The notes under the pieces: generated by a model
Seen by the model: only the letters and a program-made list of their open reading frames with translations
What the model was told of the DNA's origin: nothing
Databases searched by the model: none
In this document: in pieces, positions 9,109 to 19,461 of the stretch
Numbering within the stretch: position 1 is the stretch's first letter
Layout: the number at the start of each line of letters is the position of its first letter
Made by a program: the position numbers and the translations under genes
DNA from: Rhodococcus sp. KRD162
GTDB lineage: Bacteria; Actinomycetota; Actinomycetes; Mycobacteriales; Mycobacteriaceae
DNA length: 51,742 nt
Reading direction: 5' to 3'
Assembly (NCBI RefSeq): GCF_017168335.1
Contig: NZ_JABFAU010000015.1
Span: forward strand, 169,995-221,736

Positions 9109-9696
9109 CTAGTCCTTCTTTGCTTCCTCGGCCTCGGGCGCGTCCGACGCGTGTGCGTCGTTGTCCTCGATGCCATCGATGACTGCGTCGGCGTTGGCTA
9201 CCTCGGAGTCGGCCGCGTCGGCTTCGACAGCCTCGACGACGTTCTCGTCGGACGCATCCTCGGCCGGAGCCTCGGTTGCGGCGGGAGCAGCCTTCGAAGC
9301 CTTCACGCGGCGTGCGCGATCGGCTTCGTTGGACACCGTCTGCTCGTTGACGAGCTCGATGATGGCCATCGGCGAGTTGTCACCCTTGCGGGGGACGGTC
9401 TTGATGATGCGCGTGTAGCCACCGTCGCGATCGGCGAAGAAAGGCCCGATCTCGGCGAAGAGCTTGTGCACGACATCTTTGTTGTTGATGGTCTTGAGAA
9501 CCTCACGACGATGCGCCAGATCACCCTTTTTGGCGTGGGTGACGAGCTTCTCGGCGTGCGGACGGAGGCGCTTGGCCTTCGACTCGGTGGTGGTGATGCG
9601 GCCGTGCTCGAAGAGTGACGTCGCCAGGTTGGCCAGGATGGCCTTCTGGTGCGACGCCGACCCGCCGAGACGGCGGCCCTTGGTGGGCTTGGGCAT
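9109..9696 (-). CDS. rplQ: 50S ribosomal protein L17
   Basis: 195 residues. It begins [19 protein letters not shown], the L17 N-terminus. After about residue 120 it has the long Ala/Glu/Asp-rich tail common in actinobacterial L17. ATG 9696 has a GGAGATT ribosome-binding site; the frame is open upstream, but that part is not L17-like. It is the last ribosomal gene of the alpha operon, 34 bases after rpoA, and is followed by a hairpin. Confidence 0.96.
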   Translation of the reverse strand: MPKPTKGRRLGGSASHQKAILANLATSLFEHGRITTTESKAKRLRPHAEKLVTHAKKGDLAHRREVLKTINNKDVVHKLFAEIGPFFADRDGGYTRIIKTVPRKGDNSPMAIIELVNEQTVSNEADRARRVKASKAAPAATEAPAEDASDENVVEAVEADAADSEVANADAVIDGIEDNDAHASDAPEAEEAKKD

Positions 9697-9730
9697 GATG
9701 AATCTCCTAGTAAGAGCTCCAGCGAGCTGA

Positions 9731-10795
9731 TTACAGCTGTTCTGTCTCGGCGTAGTCCTGCTCGGCACCTTCGGTGTCGCCGAAGGAGCCGGCGTCGGTG
9801 TCACTCCACGTGCCCGTGGTGGCATCGTAGCCAGGCACGGTGCTCGGATCGAACGACGCGGGGCTGTCCTTGAGGGAGAGGCCGAGCGAATGCAGCTTGA
9901 CCTTCACCTCGTCGATGGACTTCTGCCCGAAGTTACGGATGTCGAGCAGATCGGACTCGGTACGACCAACCAGCTCGCCGACGGTGTGAACACCCTCGCG
10001 CTTGAGGCAGTTGTAGGACCGGACGGTGAGGTCCAGATCCTCGATGGGGAGTCCGAAGGAAGCGATGTGATCGGCCTCGGCGGGCGAGGGTCCGATCTCG
10101 ATGCCTTCTGCTTCGACGTTCAGCTCACGGGCGAGGCCGAAGAGCTCAACCAGGGTCTTGCCCGCCGAAGCGAGCGCGTCCCGCGCGGTGATGGAATTCT
10201 TGGTCTCCACGTCGAGAACGAGCCGATCGAAGTCGGTGCGCTGTTCGACGCGGGTGGCCTCCACCTTGTACGTGACCTTGAGCACGGGCGAGTAGATCGA
10301 GTCGACCGGGATACGGCCGATCTCGGCACCCGAGGCCTTGTTCTGAACGGCGGGGACGTAGCCGCGACCGCGCTCGACGACGAGCTCGATCTCCAACTTG
10401 CCCTTGTCGTTCAGGGTCGCGATGTGCAGATCAGGGTTGTTCACCGTCACGCCGGCCGGGGGAACGATGTCGCCTGCGGTGACAGCGCCGGGGCCCTGCT
10501 TGCGGACGTACATGGTGACCGGTTCGTCCTCTTCGGAACTGACCACGAGGCCCTTGAGGTTCAGGATGATGTCGGTGACATCTTCCTTGACTCCCGGAAC
10601 GGTGGTGAATTCGTGGAGGACGCCGTCGATGCGGATGCTGGTGACAGCAGCGCCGGGAATCGACGACAGCAGGGTGCGGCGGAGCGAGTTGCCGAGTGTG
10701 TAACCGAAGCCGGGCTCGAGCGGCTCGATGACGAATTTCGAGCGGTTGTCGGCGATGACCTCTTCGGTCAGCGTCGGGCGCTGTGAAATGAGCAT
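9731..10795 (-). CDS. rpoA: DNA-directed RNA polymerase alpha subunit
   Basis: 354 residues. The N-terminal dimerisation domain is clear from [20 protein letters not shown]. The C-terminal DNA-binding domain contains [23 protein letters not shown] helices and the [12 protein letters not shown] motif, which contacts UP elements and activators. An acidic tail ends the protein. It lies 99 bases after rpsD, a gap holding two hairpins, so its expression may be adjusted separately from the ribosomal proteins. Confidence 0.98.
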   Translation of the reverse strand: MLISQRPTLTEEVIADNRSKFVIEPLEPGFGYTLGNSLRRTLLSSIPGAAVTSIRIDGVLHEFTTVPGVKEDVTDIILNLKGLVVSSEEDEPVTMYVRKQGPGAVTAGDIVPPAGVTVNNPDLHIATLNDKGKLEIELVVERGRGYVPAVQNKASGAEIGRIPVDSIYSPVLKVTYKVEATRVEQRTDFDRLVLDVETKNSITARDALASAGKTLVELFGLARELNVEAEGIEIGPSPAEADHIASFGLPIEDLDLTVRSYNCLKREGVHTVGELVGRTESDLLDIRNFGQKSIDEVKVKLHSLGLSLKDSPASFDPSTVPGYDATTGTWSDTDAGSFGDTEGAEQDYAETEQL

Positions 10796-10813
10796 TCTGT
10801 GTTCCTCCTGTAC

Positions 10814-10886
10814 GGGCGTCCGCTATTTGACGCCCACGTGTGGAGGCGAAGACGCAGGTGAGTCTCGCGGGGAGACCCACCTGCGT
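10814..10886 (-). promoter_or_regulatory. Two hairpins in the rpsD-rpoA gap
   Basis: Stem 1 pairs 10852-10866 with 10872-10886 (ACGCAGGTG and GTCTC arms, one mismatch, 5-base loop). Stem 2 pairs GGGCGTC at 10814-10820 with GACGCCC at 10829-10835, nearer rpoA. Both lie in the mRNA between rpsD and rpoA. They may act as an attenuator or a processing site. Confidence 0.5.
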
Positions 10887-10894
10887 ACCGCGCC

Positions 10895-11500
10895 TTACTT
10901 CGAGTAGTACTCGACGATGAGCTGCTCCTGGAGCGGCACGTCGATCTGTGCGCGCTCCGGCAACCTGTGCACCAGGATGCGAAGACGGTTGGGAACGACC
11001 TGCAGCCACGGGGCGACGGGGCGGTCGCCGTAGCTCTCGCGGGCGATCTGGATCGGCAGTGTCTGCGCGGACTTCTCGCGGACGTCGATGATGTCGTACT
11101 GCGAGACGCGGTAGCTGGGGATGTCCACGCGCTTGTTGTTCACCAGGAAGTGACCGTGCGTGACCAGCTGACGGGCCTGACGACGCGTGCGTGCCAGTCC
11201 GGCACGGTAGATGACGTTGTCGAGGCGGCTCTCGAGGATCGTCAGCAAGTTCTCGCCGGTCTTGCCGACGGTCTTGTTGGCTTCCTTGTAGTACAGACGG
11301 AACTGCTTCTCCATGACGCCGTAGGTGAAGCGAGCCTTCTGCTTCTCCTGCAGCTGGAGCAGGTACTCGCTCTCCTTGATCCGCGCGCGACCGTGCTGGC
11401 CGGGCGGGTACGGACGACGCTCGAACGCCTGGTCGCCTCCGACGAGGTCGACGCGCAGACGACGCGACTTGCGGGTGATAGGACCGGTATAACGTGCCAT
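10895..11500 (-). CDS. rpsD: 30S ribosomal protein S4
   Basis: 201 residues, full length. It starts MARYTGPITRKSRRLRVDL and carries the S4 RNA-binding domain around DNVIYRAGLARTRRQARQLV. S4 nucleates 30S assembly and, in other bacteria, represses the alpha operon by binding its mRNA. It lies 21 bases after rpsK. Confidence 0.98.
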   Translation of the reverse strand: MARYTGPITRKSRRLRVDLVGGDQAFERRPYPPGQHGRARIKESEYLLQLQEKQKARFTYGVMEKQFRLYYKEANKTVGKTGENLLTILESRLDNVIYRAGLARTRRQARQLVTHGHFLVNNKRVDIPSYRVSQYDIIDVREKSAQTLPIQIARESYGDRPVAPWLQVVPNRLRILVHRLPERAQIDVPLQEQLIVEYYSK

Positions 11501-11521
11501 TTTCTAAACCTTTCCTTCCCG

Positions 11522-11935
11522 CTAGACCCGACGCCGCTTGGGCGGACGGCAGCCGTTGTGCGGCTGAGGGGTGACATCGGAGATGGTGCCGACCTCGAGG
11601 CCAGCAGCCTGAAGCGAGCGGATAGCGGTCTCACGGCCGGAGCCGGGACCCTTGACGAACACGTCGACCTTCTTGACGCCGTGCTCCTGTGCCTTGCGTG
11701 CAGCGTTCTCGGCTGCAAGCTGTGCGGCGAACGGAGTCGACTTGCGCGAGCCCTTGAAGCCCACGTGTCCCGAGGAAGCCCACGAGATGACGTTTCCGGC
11801 GGGGTCGGTGATCGACACGATCGTGTTGTTGAATGTGCTCTTGATGTGCGCAGATCCGTGCGGGACGTTCTTCTTGTCCCTGCGACGCGTCTTCTGCGCC
11901 TTCTTCGGACCGGTACCGCGTGCTTTGGGGGGCAT
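11522..11935 (-). CDS. rpsK: 30S ribosomal protein S11
   Basis: 137 residues. [19 protein letters not shown] and the C-terminal [13 protein letters not shown] are diagnostic for S11, a protein of the 30S platform. The N-terminal extension is Lys/Arg-rich. Its start codon shares one base with the rpsM stop (TAATG), so translation is coupled. Confidence 0.98.
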   Translation of the reverse strand: MPPKARGTGPKKAQKTRRRDKKNVPHGSAHIKSTFNNTIVSITDPAGNVISWASSGHVGFKGSRKSTPFAAQLAAENAARKAQEHGVKKVDVFVKGPGSGRETAIRSLQAAGLEVGTISDVTPQPHNGCRPPKRRRV

Positions 11936-12309
11936 TACTTCGCCTTCTTCTTGCCGGCAATGGTGCGCTTGGGTCCCTTACGGGTACGCGCATTGGTCTT
12001 GGTGCGCTGCCCACGAACGGGCAGACCACGACGGTGGCGAAGACCCTGGTAGCAGCCGATTTCGATCTTGCGGCGGATGTCGGCCTGAACCTCGCGGCGC
12101 AGGTCGCCCTCGACCTTGAGGGACTCGTTGATGTAATCGCTGAGCTTGCGCAGATCGTCGTCGCCGAGATCCTTGCTCCGCAGGTCGGGGCTGACGCCCG
12201 TTGCTGCGAGGATTTCCTTGGAGCGGGTACGGCCGACGCCGTAGATGTAAGTCAGTGCGATCTCCATGCGCTTTTCGCGCGGCAGATCCACACCTGCGAG
12301 ACGTGCCAT
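11935..12309 (-). CDS. rpsM: 30S ribosomal protein S13
   Basis: 124 residues. [20 protein letters not shown] at the start and [20 protein letters not shown] near the end identify S13, a 30S head protein that touches the 50S subunit. It follows rpmJ after a 204-base gap with no gene, which contains a GC-rich hairpin at 12410-12429. Confidence 0.98.
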   Translation of the reverse strand: MARLAGVDLPREKRMEIALTYIYGVGRTRSKEILAATGVSPDLRSKDLGDDDLRKLSDYINESLKVEGDLRREVQADIRRKIEIGCYQGLRHRRGLPVRGQRTKTNARTRKGPKRTIAGKKKAK

Positions 12310-12513
12310 GTGGCATTTCCTTTTCTTGTCCGGAGGTCTGCTCCCAGTCCGTCCCCTGTGTCCTTCTCGCCACTGGGGCGTGAAGCGTCTTTCAACAAAC
12401 TCAGTGGGGCCCCGGCCTCCGTGCCGGGGGTCTGCCGCAACGCGTCTGTCGCGGTTGGTGCTGGGAGGTCATCTTCTAGCTGTTGCCAAGCCGACGTGCG
12501 AAATGCTCGGTGG

Positions 12514-12627
12514 TTATCCCTGACGCTGCTTGTGACGCAGGTTGTCGCAGATCACCATGACGCGTCCGTTACGACGAATCACCTTGCACTTTTCGCAGAT
12601 CTTCTTGACGCTCGGCTGAACCTTCAC
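12514..12627 (-). CDS. rpmJ: 50S ribosomal protein L36 (zinc-binding type)
   Basis: 37 residues, translated directly from the sequence: [20 protein letters not shown], then a segment ending LRHKQRQG. Cys11, Cys14, Cys27 and His32 form the zinc-ribbon ligand set, so this is the zinc-dependent (C+) form. GTG 12627 has a GGAGAT ribosome-binding site. It sits between infA and rpsM, as in other actinobacteria. Confidence 0.95.
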   Translation of the reverse strand: MKVQPSVKKICEKCKVIRRNGRVMVICDNLRHKQRQG

Positions 12628-12716
12628 GTCGTTGATCTCCTGTGTGTAGCTCGGCACCACTGCGTGCAGTGGTTCCCAGCATGGTTCCCCCCGACCGGAC
12701 GTGGCCGGGGAAGCTC

Positions 12717-12938
12717 TTACTTGTAGCGGTAAACGATGCGTCCACGCGTGAGGTCGTAGGGCGAGAGCTCCACGACGACGCGATCCTCGGGAAGGATGCG
12801 GATGTAGTGCTGACGCATCTTTCCGCTGATGTGAGCGAGTACCTTGTGGCCGTTTTCGAGCTCAATGCGGAACATCGCATTGGGCAGCGGTTCGACAACT
12901 CGGCCCTCGACCTCGATAGCACCGTCTTTCTTGGCCAT
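12717..12938 (-). CDS. infA: Translation initiation factor IF-1
   Basis: 73 residues, the normal length. [20 protein letters not shown] and the OB-fold core [13 protein letters not shown] are diagnostic. IF-1 occupies the 30S A site during initiation. ATG 12938 is chosen over longer in-frame starts because it gives the exact family length. It is the first gene of the alpha operon, 89 bases before rpmJ. Confidence 0.97.
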   Translation of the reverse strand: MAKKDGAIEVEGRVVEPLPNAMFRIELENGHKVLAHISGKMRQHYIRILPEDRVVVELSPYDLTRGRIVYRYK

Positions 12939-13099
12939 ATCCTCCGCGATCCTGGCTCTCACACCTGGTTGATTGCATCTGTTTCCGTTACCGTGATGCG
13001 CACCCACCGATCCGAATTCTCGGGCCGGGTGACACCGGAAGAACTCGCGGGCCCCTCGAGGCACGCGAACATCCGGCGCGCAGGGCGCACCGTCGATCT

Positions 13100-13128
13100 A
13101 TGTTACCGGCAAATGCACACCAGGCCAA
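13100..13128 (-). promoter_or_regulatory. Candidate promoter of infA / alpha operon
   Basis: On the minus strand a -35 TTGGCC (13123-13128) and a -10 TAACAT (13100-13105) are 17 bp apart, about 160 bases before infA. The remaining 12939-13236 interval holds no gene. Confidence 0.45.
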
Positions 13129-13236
13129 ATGCGCTGTGCGTGGTTCTCGGCGCGGCCGCAATTTCGTGGGTTCAGGTCTTCGCGCTACGGTGAGCGCAGC
13201 TTCTTCACAAGCTTCACAGTCGGCGTGCGCTCTGTG

Positions 13237-14154
13237 ATGTCCGACGCCACGAGGTACTTCTTGAGCTCGAACTTGCCCGACGACACTGCGACCGTGTCGG
13301 TGATCATCCCGGTACACAACTCGAAAGCCGTACTCGACCACCAACTGCGAGCCCTCGCGGCGCAGGACTATCTGCACCGGTTCACCGTCATCATCAGCGA
13401 CAACGGATCGACGGACGGACTTCGAGCACATATCGAGAGCCATCCGCTTCGTACCGCCCTCGACCTGACGTACGTCGACGCCTCCCAACACATCGGGGCG
13501 TCGTTCGCTCGCAATCGTGGGGCCGATGCCGCCGACGCTCCCATTCTGGCCTTCTGCGACGCCGACGACGTCGTACACCCGACGTGGCTGCGGCGTCTGA
13601 CTGCCGAGCTCGAGCTGTGCGATCTCGCGGGGACCGGCCTGAGCACCGAAGCACTCAATTCCGACACCGCGCGCGCCGCAGTTCCGTTCGCGCCACCGTC
13701 GCAGCAGGGAAAGTCTGCCTTTCGGCCGTTCGTGATCGGGGCGAGTATGGCGTGCCGTGCATCGACCTACCGAGATCTCGGCGGGATGCTGGAATTCGTT
13801 CACGCCGGCGAGGACATGGAATTCTCCTGGCGCGCACAACAAGCGGGCCTGCGACTGCACTTCATAGCCGAGCCGTTGGTGCACTACCGGCTGCGTACCG
13901 GCTACCGGGACAACTGGCGGCAAGCAGGAGCACTGGGATACGGATCGGCCCATGTTCGCGGCATGTACCGAGGTGCCGGATGCCCGCCGTTCCGCATCCG
14001 CACCAGCGCACTCGCACTGCTCGTACTGGGACTCCGCAATCCGCTGCTGCCGACCGCGCTGACGAAGATGCCGACGCGACTGTGGCTACGTTCGACGGCA
14101 GCCCACCTCGGCATCATCCGTGGTGGCCACCGGTACGGCTCGTTGACCTGGTAG
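13237..14154 (+). CDS. Family 2 glycosyltransferase (copy 1)
   Basis: About 305 residues. It has a GT-A fold: VSVIIPVHN opening strand, IISDNGSTD, SFARNRGADAADAPILAFCDADD with the metal-binding D-x-D-type motif, and a later AGEDMEFSWRAQQAG acceptor-side motif. It probably transfers a sugar to a cell-envelope acceptor; no transmembrane domain is obvious. ATG 13237 is taken as start because the family fold begins about 20 residues later. It is divergent from infA and convergent with map. Two similar proteins occur at 31668-32555 and 43915-44808. Confidence 0.85.
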   Translation: MSDATRYFLSSNLPDDTATVSVIIPVHNSKAVLDHQLRALAAQDYLHRFTVIISDNGSTDGLRAHIESHPLRTALDLTYVDASQHIGASFARNRGADAADAPILAFCDADDVVHPTWLRRLTAELELCDLAGTGLSTEALNSDTARAAVPFAPPSQQGKSAFRPFVIGASMACRASTYRDLGGMLEFVHAGEDMEFSWRAQQAGLRLHFIAEPLVHYRLRTGYRDNWRQAGALGYGSAHVRGMYRGAGCPPFRIRTSALALLVLGLRNPLLPTALTKMPTRLWLRSTAAHLGIIRGGHRYGSLTW

Positions 14155-14176
14155 CTCTGGCGAGCGCCTGGTAGCG

Positions 14177-14974
14177 CTAGCGAGGGCGAAGAGTCAGGAT
14201 TCGGGGACCGTCTTCGGTCACGGCGACCGTGTGTTCCCAGTGCGCGGATCTCGACCCGTCCGTGGTCACCACGGTCCAGCCGTCGTCGAGGGTGTCGGTC
14301 TCGTAGGTGCCGAGCGTCAGCATCGGTTCGATCGCCAGTGTCGACCCGACCACCAACTCCGGGCCCTTGCCCGGTGCACCCTCGTTCGCCAGGAACGGTT
14401 CCATGTGCATTTCCCGACCGATGCCATGACCGCCGTAACCGTCGACGATTCCGTACTTGCGGCCGTGCGCCTGCTCCGCCGCGTGTGTTCCGGTTTCGAT
14501 GGCGTGCGAGACGTCCGTGAGGCGGTTGCCGGGAAGCATCGCGGCGATGCCTGCTTCCATCGACAGCCTCGTGGCCTCGCTCAGCATCGAATCGGCCTCG
14601 ATGATGTCGCCGACGCCGAAGGTCCACGCGGAGTCGCCGTGCCAACCGTCGAGCACTGCTCCACAATCGATGGACACCAGATCTCCGGCCACCAACAACT
14701 CGTCGGCCGACGGGATGCCGTGCACTACACGATCGTTGACCGAGGAGCAGATGCTGCCGGTGAAGCCGTGGTAGCCCAGGAACGAGGGCACGGCGCCGGC
14801 GTCCCGAATGACCGCCTCGGCCACCCGGTCGAGTTCGAGCGTCGATACCCCGGGAACAGCGGCTTCTCGAACGGCCACCAGCGCAGCACCGACGACCGCA
14901 CCGGCCGCGGCCATGGCATCGAGCTCGCCTGCACTGCGGAACGGTACGACCTTGCGTTTACGGCCGAATGCCAT
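14177..14974 (-). CDS. map: Type I methionine aminopeptidase
   Basis: 265 residues. It removes the initiator Met from nascent proteins. The five metal ligands are visible in order: Asp in SIDCG, Asp in GWHGDSA, His in GGHGIG, Glu in LAIEPM and Glu in HWEHTVAV. It begins directly after the adk stop, giving the conserved secY-adk-map order. Confidence 0.96.
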   Translation of the reverse strand: MAFGRKRKVVPFRSAGELDAMAAAGAVVGAALVAVREAAVPGVSTLELDRVAEAVIRDAGAVPSFLGYHGFTGSICSSVNDRVVHGIPSADELLVAGDLVSIDCGAVLDGWHGDSAWTFGVGDIIEADSMLSEATRLSMEAGIAAMLPGNRLTDVSHAIETGTHAAEQAHGRKYGIVDGYGGHGIGREMHMEPFLANEGAPGKGPELVVGSTLAIEPMLTLGTYETDTLDDGWTVVTTDGSRSAHWEHTVAVTEDGPRILTLRPR

Positions 14975-15529
14975 TTACTTACCGTGGTTCTCGATGGCTT
15001 CGAGCGCGCGTGCGTTGACTTCTTCCACCTCGCCGATGGCGTCGACCGTGACGAGCTGCCCGGCGTAGTAGTCGAGCAGCGGAGCGGTCTCGTCTCGGTA
15101 CACCTTGAGCCGGTTGCGAATGACGTCCTCTTTGTCGTCCTCACGTCCGCGCGCGAGCATGCGGTCGACAACGACGTCCTCGTCCACGACGAACGAGAGC
15201 ACGGCGTCGAGCTTGGTGTTCAGATCGGACAGGATGCCCACCAGCGCCTCGGCCTGGCCGACCGAACGCGGAAACCCGTCGAGCAGAAAGCCGTTGACGG
15301 CGTCGGGCTCGGCGAGACGACTGCGGACCATATCGACGGTCAGCTCGCTCGGCACCAGATCGCCGGCATCGAGGTATTTCTTCGCTTCCAATCCGAGCGG
15401 GGTCTTCTCGCCGATATTCGCACGAAACAGATCTCCGGTGGAGATGTGGGGCACGCCCAGCTTCTCGGACAGGAGCACTGCCTGGGTGCCTTTGCCGGCA
15501 CCGGGGGGACCGAGCAGGACAAGTCTCAC
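14975..15529 (-). CDS. adk: Adenylate kinase (short form)
   Basis: 184 residues. It interconverts ATP + AMP and 2 ADP. The P-loop GPPGAGKGT is at residues 7-15, with an AMP-binding [11 protein letters not shown] segment and the [10 protein letters not shown] motif. It lacks the LID insertion, as in other actinobacterial enzymes. The GTG start (15529) overlaps the secY stop as GTGA, so longer in-frame starts inside secY were rejected. Confidence 0.97.
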   Translation of the reverse strand: MRLVLLGPPGAGKGTQAVLLSEKLGVPHISTGDLFRANIGEKTPLGLEAKKYLDAGDLVPSELTVDMVRSRLAEPDAVNGFLLDGFPRSVGQAEALVGILSDLNTKLDAVLSFVVDEDVVVDRMLARGREDDKEDVIRNRLKVYRDETAPLLDYYAGQLVTVDAIGEVEEVNARALEAIENHGK

Positions 15530-16848
15530 TTGAGGAACCCTTCGTAGTTGCGCTGCATGAGCTGGCTTTCGATCTGCTTCACGGTATCGAGTCCGACACT
15601 GACCATGATCAGCACGGCCGTACCACCGAACGGAAGATTCCCGCCGCCACCCGAACTGCCGATGTCGAGGAACAGGTTCGGGAGCACGGCAATCGTGCCC
15701 AGGTAGATCGAGCCGGGGAGCGTGATGCGACTGAGGACGTAGTTGAGGTAATCCGCAGTCGGCTTGCCGGGACGAATCCCGGGGATGAACCCGCCGAATT
15801 TCTTCATCTCGTCGGCCCGCTCTTCGGGATTGAACGTGATCGCCACGTAGAAGTACGTGAAGAAGACGATCAGACCGAAGAAGATGGCGATGTACACCGG
15901 GTTGGCGGGGTTCACCAGATACTCGTTGATGATGCGCTGCCACCAACTCGGATTTGCGGCTGTATTGGCCGAGGTGAGCTGCGCGATCAGATTCGGCAGG
16001 TACAGCAGTGAGGACGCGAAGATCACCGGGATGACGCCCGCCTGGTTGACCTTGAGCGGCAGGTACGTCGAGGAGCCGCCGTACATCTTTCGACCGACCA
16101 TGCGCTTTGCGTACTGGACGGGAATTCTGCGCTGGCCCTGCTCGACGAACACGACGCCGGTGATGATGAGGAACGCTGCGAAGCAGACGAACCCGAACAC
16201 CAGGCCACCACGGCTCTCGAGGATCGAGTTGCCCTCGGACGGAATGCGCGAGGCGATTCCGGCGAAGATCAGCAGCGACATTCCGTTGCCGACACCGCGT
16301 TCGGTGATGACCTCGCCGAACCACATGACGATCGCTGCGCCTGCTGTCATGACCAGGACGATGATGACGAGACCGAAGATGGATTGGTCGGCAATGATGT
16401 CCTGTTGGCATCCCTGCAGAAGCTGTCCGCGCGAAGCGAGGGCCACCAGGCCGGTCGCCTGCAGGATGGCCAGCGCGATCGACAGATAGCGCGTGTACTG
16501 CGTCATCTTGGCCTGTCCCGACTGTCCCTCCTTGCGGAGTTCCTCGAACTTCGGGATGACGACGGTGAGCAGCTGCACGATGATGCTGGCGGTGATGTAC
16601 GGCATGATGCCGATCGCGAACACCGACAGCTGAAGGAGCGCTCCACCGGAGAACAGGTTGATCAACGAGTAGATGCCTGCCGAATCTCCACCGGAGACCT
16701 GGTCGATGCATGCTCGGACATTGGCGTAATCGACACCCGGCGACGGCAAGGTGGCACCGAAGCGATACAGGGCCACCAGACCGAGCGTGAAGAGGATCTT
16801 CCGTCTCAGGTCAGGAGTCCTGAGGGCCGACACGAAGGCGGAAAGCAA
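15526..16848 (-). CDS. secY: Preprotein translocase subunit SecY
   Basis: 440 residues with about ten transmembrane segments. [20 protein letters not shown] at the N-terminus and [16 protein letters not shown] identify SecY, the channel of the Sec translocon. The start is TTG at 16848, with a near-perfect AGGAGGATC ribosome-binding site at ideal spacing. A longer in-frame ATG lies upstream but lacks a site and family similarity. It leads the secY-adk-map unit. Confidence 0.97.
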   Translation of the reverse strand: MLSAFVSALRTPDLRRKILFTLGLVALYRFGATLPSPGVDYANVRACIDQVSGGDSAGIYSLINLFSGGALLQLSVFAIGIMPYITASIIVQLLTVVIPKFEELRKEGQSGQAKMTQYTRYLSIALAILQATGLVALASRGQLLQGCQQDIIADQSIFGLVIIVLVMTAGAAIVMWFGEVITERGVGNGMSLLIFAGIASRIPSEGNSILESRGGLVFGFVCFAAFLIITGVVFVEQGQRRIPVQYAKRMVGRKMYGGSSTYLPLKVNQAGVIPVIFASSLLYLPNLIAQLTSANTAANPSWWQRIINEYLVNPANPVYIAIFFGLIVFFTYFYVAITFNPEERADEMKKFGGFIPGIRPGKPTADYLNYVLSRITLPGSIYLGTIAVLPNLFLDIGSSGGGGNLPFGGTAVLIMVSVGLDTVKQIESQLMQRNYEGFLK

Positions 16849-17159
16849 AGATCCTCCTGGCACGACTGCGTTGACGCCGCGAGCGCTTCGCAGGGAGCGT
16901 GTACTCCCATGAGCCTCACGAGCATGGACTGCTGGCGACATTCATCGCCCGCATCGATACGAACTTCTGTGAACTCTAGAACTCTAACAGTGCGCCGCGA
17001 ACCACCCGACGGTCAGTGTTGGCCCCTGCCCGTTCGGTCGCGCTGCGGGGCGCACCGCGTAGGCAACGATGGCCGCAGCTCAGCTGCGAGAGCTGTGGCT
17101 GCGGCCATCGTCACGAACGGATGTCCGGCGCACTACCGATCAGTGCACCGAAGCGGTGC
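16849..17159. other. Gap between rplO and secY (no gene seen)
   Basis: A 311-base interval with no convincing coding sequence. It holds the terminator-like hairpin after rplO and, on the minus strand near 16970-17005, two TAGAGT -10-like boxes that could serve secY. The -35 match (TTCGCG, 17 bp before the second box) is weak. Confidence 0.6.
17067..17110 (-). terminator. Terminator-like hairpin after rplO
   Basis: CGATGGCCGCAG at 17067-17078 pairs perfectly with CTGCGGCCATCG at 17099-17110. A second small stem, CAGCT/AGCTG, forms within the loop. It lies just past the end of rplO and has little T-rich tail. Confidence 0.6.
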
Positions 17160-17603
17160 TCATACCTCGGTAGCAGAACCGCCGGCAGCGGCGATCTTTT
17201 CCTTGGCGGAGCCCGTGAACTTGTTGGCCGAGATATCGACCTTCACGGTGAGGTTTCCGTCTCCGAGAACCTTGACGAGCTCGTTCTTGCGAACAGCTCC
17301 CTTGGCGACCAGCTCGGGGATACCGATCTGACCACCCTCGGGGAACAGACGCTCGATATCGCGCAGGTTCACGACCTGGAACACGACACGGTTGCGGTTG
17401 GTGAAGCCCTTGAGCTTCGGGAGCCGCATCTGGAGCGGCATCTGTCCACCCTCGAAGCGGGCCGGCACGTTCTTGCGTGCGCCGGTTCCCTTGGTACCGC
17501 GACCTGCGGTCTTGCCACGCTTGCCACCTTCACCGCGGCCGACGCGAATCTTCGACGACTTGGATCCGGCTGCGGGGCGCAGGTGGTGCAGTTTGATGGT
17601 CAT
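17160..17603 (-). CDS. rplO: 50S ribosomal protein L15
   Basis: 147 residues. [18 protein letters not shown] followed by [20 protein letters not shown] is the glycine/basic N-terminal tail of L15. The C-terminal half is the globular L15 domain. It is the last gene of this spc segment, two bases after rpmD, and a hairpin follows. Confidence 0.97.
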   Translation of the reverse strand: MTIKLHHLRPAAGSKSSKIRVGRGEGGKRGKTAGRGTKGTGARKNVPARFEGGQMPLQMRLPKLKGFTNRNRVVFQVVNLRDIERLFPEGGQIGIPELVAKGAVRKNELVKVLGDGNLTVKVDISANKFTGSAKEKIAAAGGSATEV

Positions 17604-17605
17604 GG

Positions 17606-17785
17606 TTAGACCTCCTCAACAGTTACGAGGTGGCGCACCGTGTTGACCAGTCCGCGGTTCTGCGGGTTGTCCTCGCGGACGACCGTCTGGCGGATGCCCT
17701 TGAGCCCGAGAGTACGCAGGCTGTCACGCTGGTTCGCCTTCTGGCCGATGGTGCTCTTGATCTGGGTGACCTTCAGCTGAGCCAT
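17606..17785 (-). CDS. rpmD: 50S ribosomal protein L30
   Basis: 59 residues, translated directly: [19 protein letters not shown], then [20 protein letters not shown], ending [13 protein letters not shown]. This is a complete bacterial L30. Its start codon shares one base with the rpsE stop, so translation is coupled. Confidence 0.95.
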   Translation of the reverse strand: MAQLKVTQIKSTIGQKANQRDSLRTLGLKGIRQTVVREDNPQNRGLVNTVRHLVTVEEV

Positions 17786-18456
17786 TACTTCACCGCTCCT
17801 GCCTGTGCGCGTGCGCGCAGCATTCCGGCGGGTGCAACCTCTTCGAGGGTCAGGCCGCGGCGAGCCGCAACTTCCTCGGGACGCTGCAGACCCTTGAGGG
17901 CTGCGACGGTTGCGTGCACGACGTTGATGGCGTTGTCGCTACCGAGCGACTTCGACAGCACGTCGTGGACACCGGCGCATTCGAGCACCGCGCGCACCGC
18001 GCCACCGGCGATCACACCGGTACCGGCACTGGCCGGACGCAACATGACGACGCCTGCAGCGGCCTCGCCCTGGACGGGGTGCGTGATGGTGCCGGCGATC
18101 ATCGGGACGCGGAAGAAGCTCTTGCGAGCCTCCTCGACACCCTTCTGGATGGCCGCGGGAACTTCCTTGGCCTTGCCGTAGCCGACGCCGACCAATCCGT
18201 TGCCGTCACCGACGATGACGAGGGCGGTGAAGCTGAAGCGTCGACCACCCTTGACCACCTTGGAGACACGGTTGATCGTGACGACCTTCTCGATGAAGTT
18301 CGACTTGTCCGCAGCGTTGCCGCCACGGCCGTTGTCACGACGGTCACGACCGCCACCGCGGTTGTCGCCGCGCTGGTTGTTGTCGCCACCTGCGTTGGGG
18401 CCACTGTTCTGTCCGGCGGGGCCGCTTCCGCCGTCACGCCGTTGACGTCCCGGCAT
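17785..18456 (-). CDS. rpsE: 30S ribosomal protein S5
   Basis: 223 residues. The S5 N-domain ([20 protein letters not shown]) starts near residue 53 and the C-domain ends with the normal Ala-rich tail. The first 50 residues are a Gly/Asn/Arg/Asp-rich low-complexity extension, typical in actinobacteria. S5 sits at the mRNA entry channel and affects decoding fidelity. Confidence 0.97.
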   Translation of the reverse strand: MPGRQRRDGGSGPAGQNSGPNAGGDNNQRGDNRGGGRDRRDNGRGGNAADKSNFIEKVVTINRVSKVVKGGRRFSFTALVIVGDGNGLVGVGYGKAKEVPAAIQKGVEEARKSFFRVPMIAGTITHPVQGEAAAGVVMLRPASAGTGVIAGGAVRAVLECAGVHDVLSKSLGSDNAINVVHATVAALKGLQRPEEVAARRGLTLEEVAPAGMLRARAQAGAVK

Positions 18457-18490
18457 CAGGCTGTCCTTCCGTTGTCAGTCATTGTCATCA

Positions 18491-18907
18491 TCAGAACGTC
18501 AACCCGCCTTCGCGAGCCGCGTCTGCCAGAGCCGCGATGCGGCCGCTGTAGCTGTTTCCGCCACGGTCGAACACGACCGCTTCGATACCGGCAGCCTTGG
18601 CACGGGCAGCGATGAGCTCGCCGACCTTCGTGCTGACGGCCTTCTTGTCTCCGTCGAGTGCACGCACGTCTGCCTCGATGCTCGACGCGCTGGCAAGCGT
18701 GTGGCCCGCGAGATCGTCGATCAACTGGACGTGGATGTGACGCGAGGACCGGTTGACGACCAAACGGGGACGCTCGGGGGTACCGGAGATCTTCTTGCGA
18801 AGGCGGAAGTGGCGACGTGCCTTCGACAGGCGACGCTTCGTCGAGACGTCGGTGCCACGCGGAGTGCGCTTGACGACGTTCGCCTTGTCTGCTGTTTGCT
18901 GGCTCAT
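18491..18907 (-). CDS. rplR: 50S ribosomal protein L18
   Basis: 138 residues. [18 protein letters not shown] and the C-terminal [20 protein letters not shown] are diagnostic for L18, which binds 5S rRNA. A 34-base gap separates it from rpsE and one base from rplF. Confidence 0.97.
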   Translation of the reverse strand: MSQQTADKANVVKRTPRGTDVSTKRRLSKARRHFRLRKKISGTPERPRLVVNRSSRHIHVQLIDDLAGHTLASASSIEADVRALDGDKKAVSTKVGELIAARAKAAGIEAVVFDRGGNSYSGRIAALADAAREGGLTF

Positions 18908-18908
18908 A

Positions 18909-19448
18909 TCACTTACCCGTCTTTCCGACCTTGCGGCGGATCACTTCACCCTCGTAGCGGATGCCCTTGCCCTTGTACGGGTCGGGACGCCGCAGACGAC
19001 GAATGTTGGCCGAGATCTGACCGACCTTCTGCTTGTCGATGCCGACAACGGTGAATCGCGTGGGCGACTCGACCGTGAACGTGATGCCTTCCGGTGCTTC
19101 GATCAGCACGGGATGGCTGTAACCGAGTGCGAACTCGAGGTCCTTGCCCTTGAGTACGACGCGGTAACCGACACCGTGAATCTCCATCTTGGTGGTGTAA
19201 CCGTTGGTGACACCGGTGATGAGGTTCGCGACGAGAGTGCGCGAGAGACCGTGCAGCGAGCGGCTCTTACGCTCGTCGTCGGGCCGGGTGACGGCAATGG
19301 AGCCGTCGTCGGCGCGCGCGATCTGGATGGGCTCGGCAACCGTCAGGCTCAGGGCACCCTTGGGGCCCTTGACCGCAACGTTCTGGCCGTCGATGGTGAT
19401 ATCGACGCCAGCGGGAACTGCTACTGGCAGCTTTCCAATACGTGACAT
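18909..19448 (-). CDS. rplF: 50S ribosomal protein L6
   Basis: 179 residues. [19 protein letters not shown] is the L6 start, and the C-terminal [20 protein letters not shown] is the conserved L6 signature near the sarcin-ricin loop. ATG 19448 is chosen over upstream in-frame starts, which overlap rpsH. Confidence 0.97.
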   Translation of the reverse strand: MSRIGKLPVAVPAGVDITIDGQNVAVKGPKGALSLTVAEPIQIARADDGSIAVTRPDDERKSRSLHGLSRTLVANLITGVTNGYTTKMEIHGVGYRVVLKGKDLEFALGYSHPVLIEAPEGITFTVESPTRFTVVGIDKQKVGQISANIRRLRRPDPYKGKGIRYEGEVIRRKVGKTGK

Positions 19449-19461
19449 GGTGGTGGCCTCC

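Noticed and set aside
12410..12429. GC-rich hairpin between rpmJ and rpsM as a terminator
   Set aside because: Only a 7-bp stem with no T-tract, inside a conserved operon; may be an attenuator but too weak to list as a terminator.
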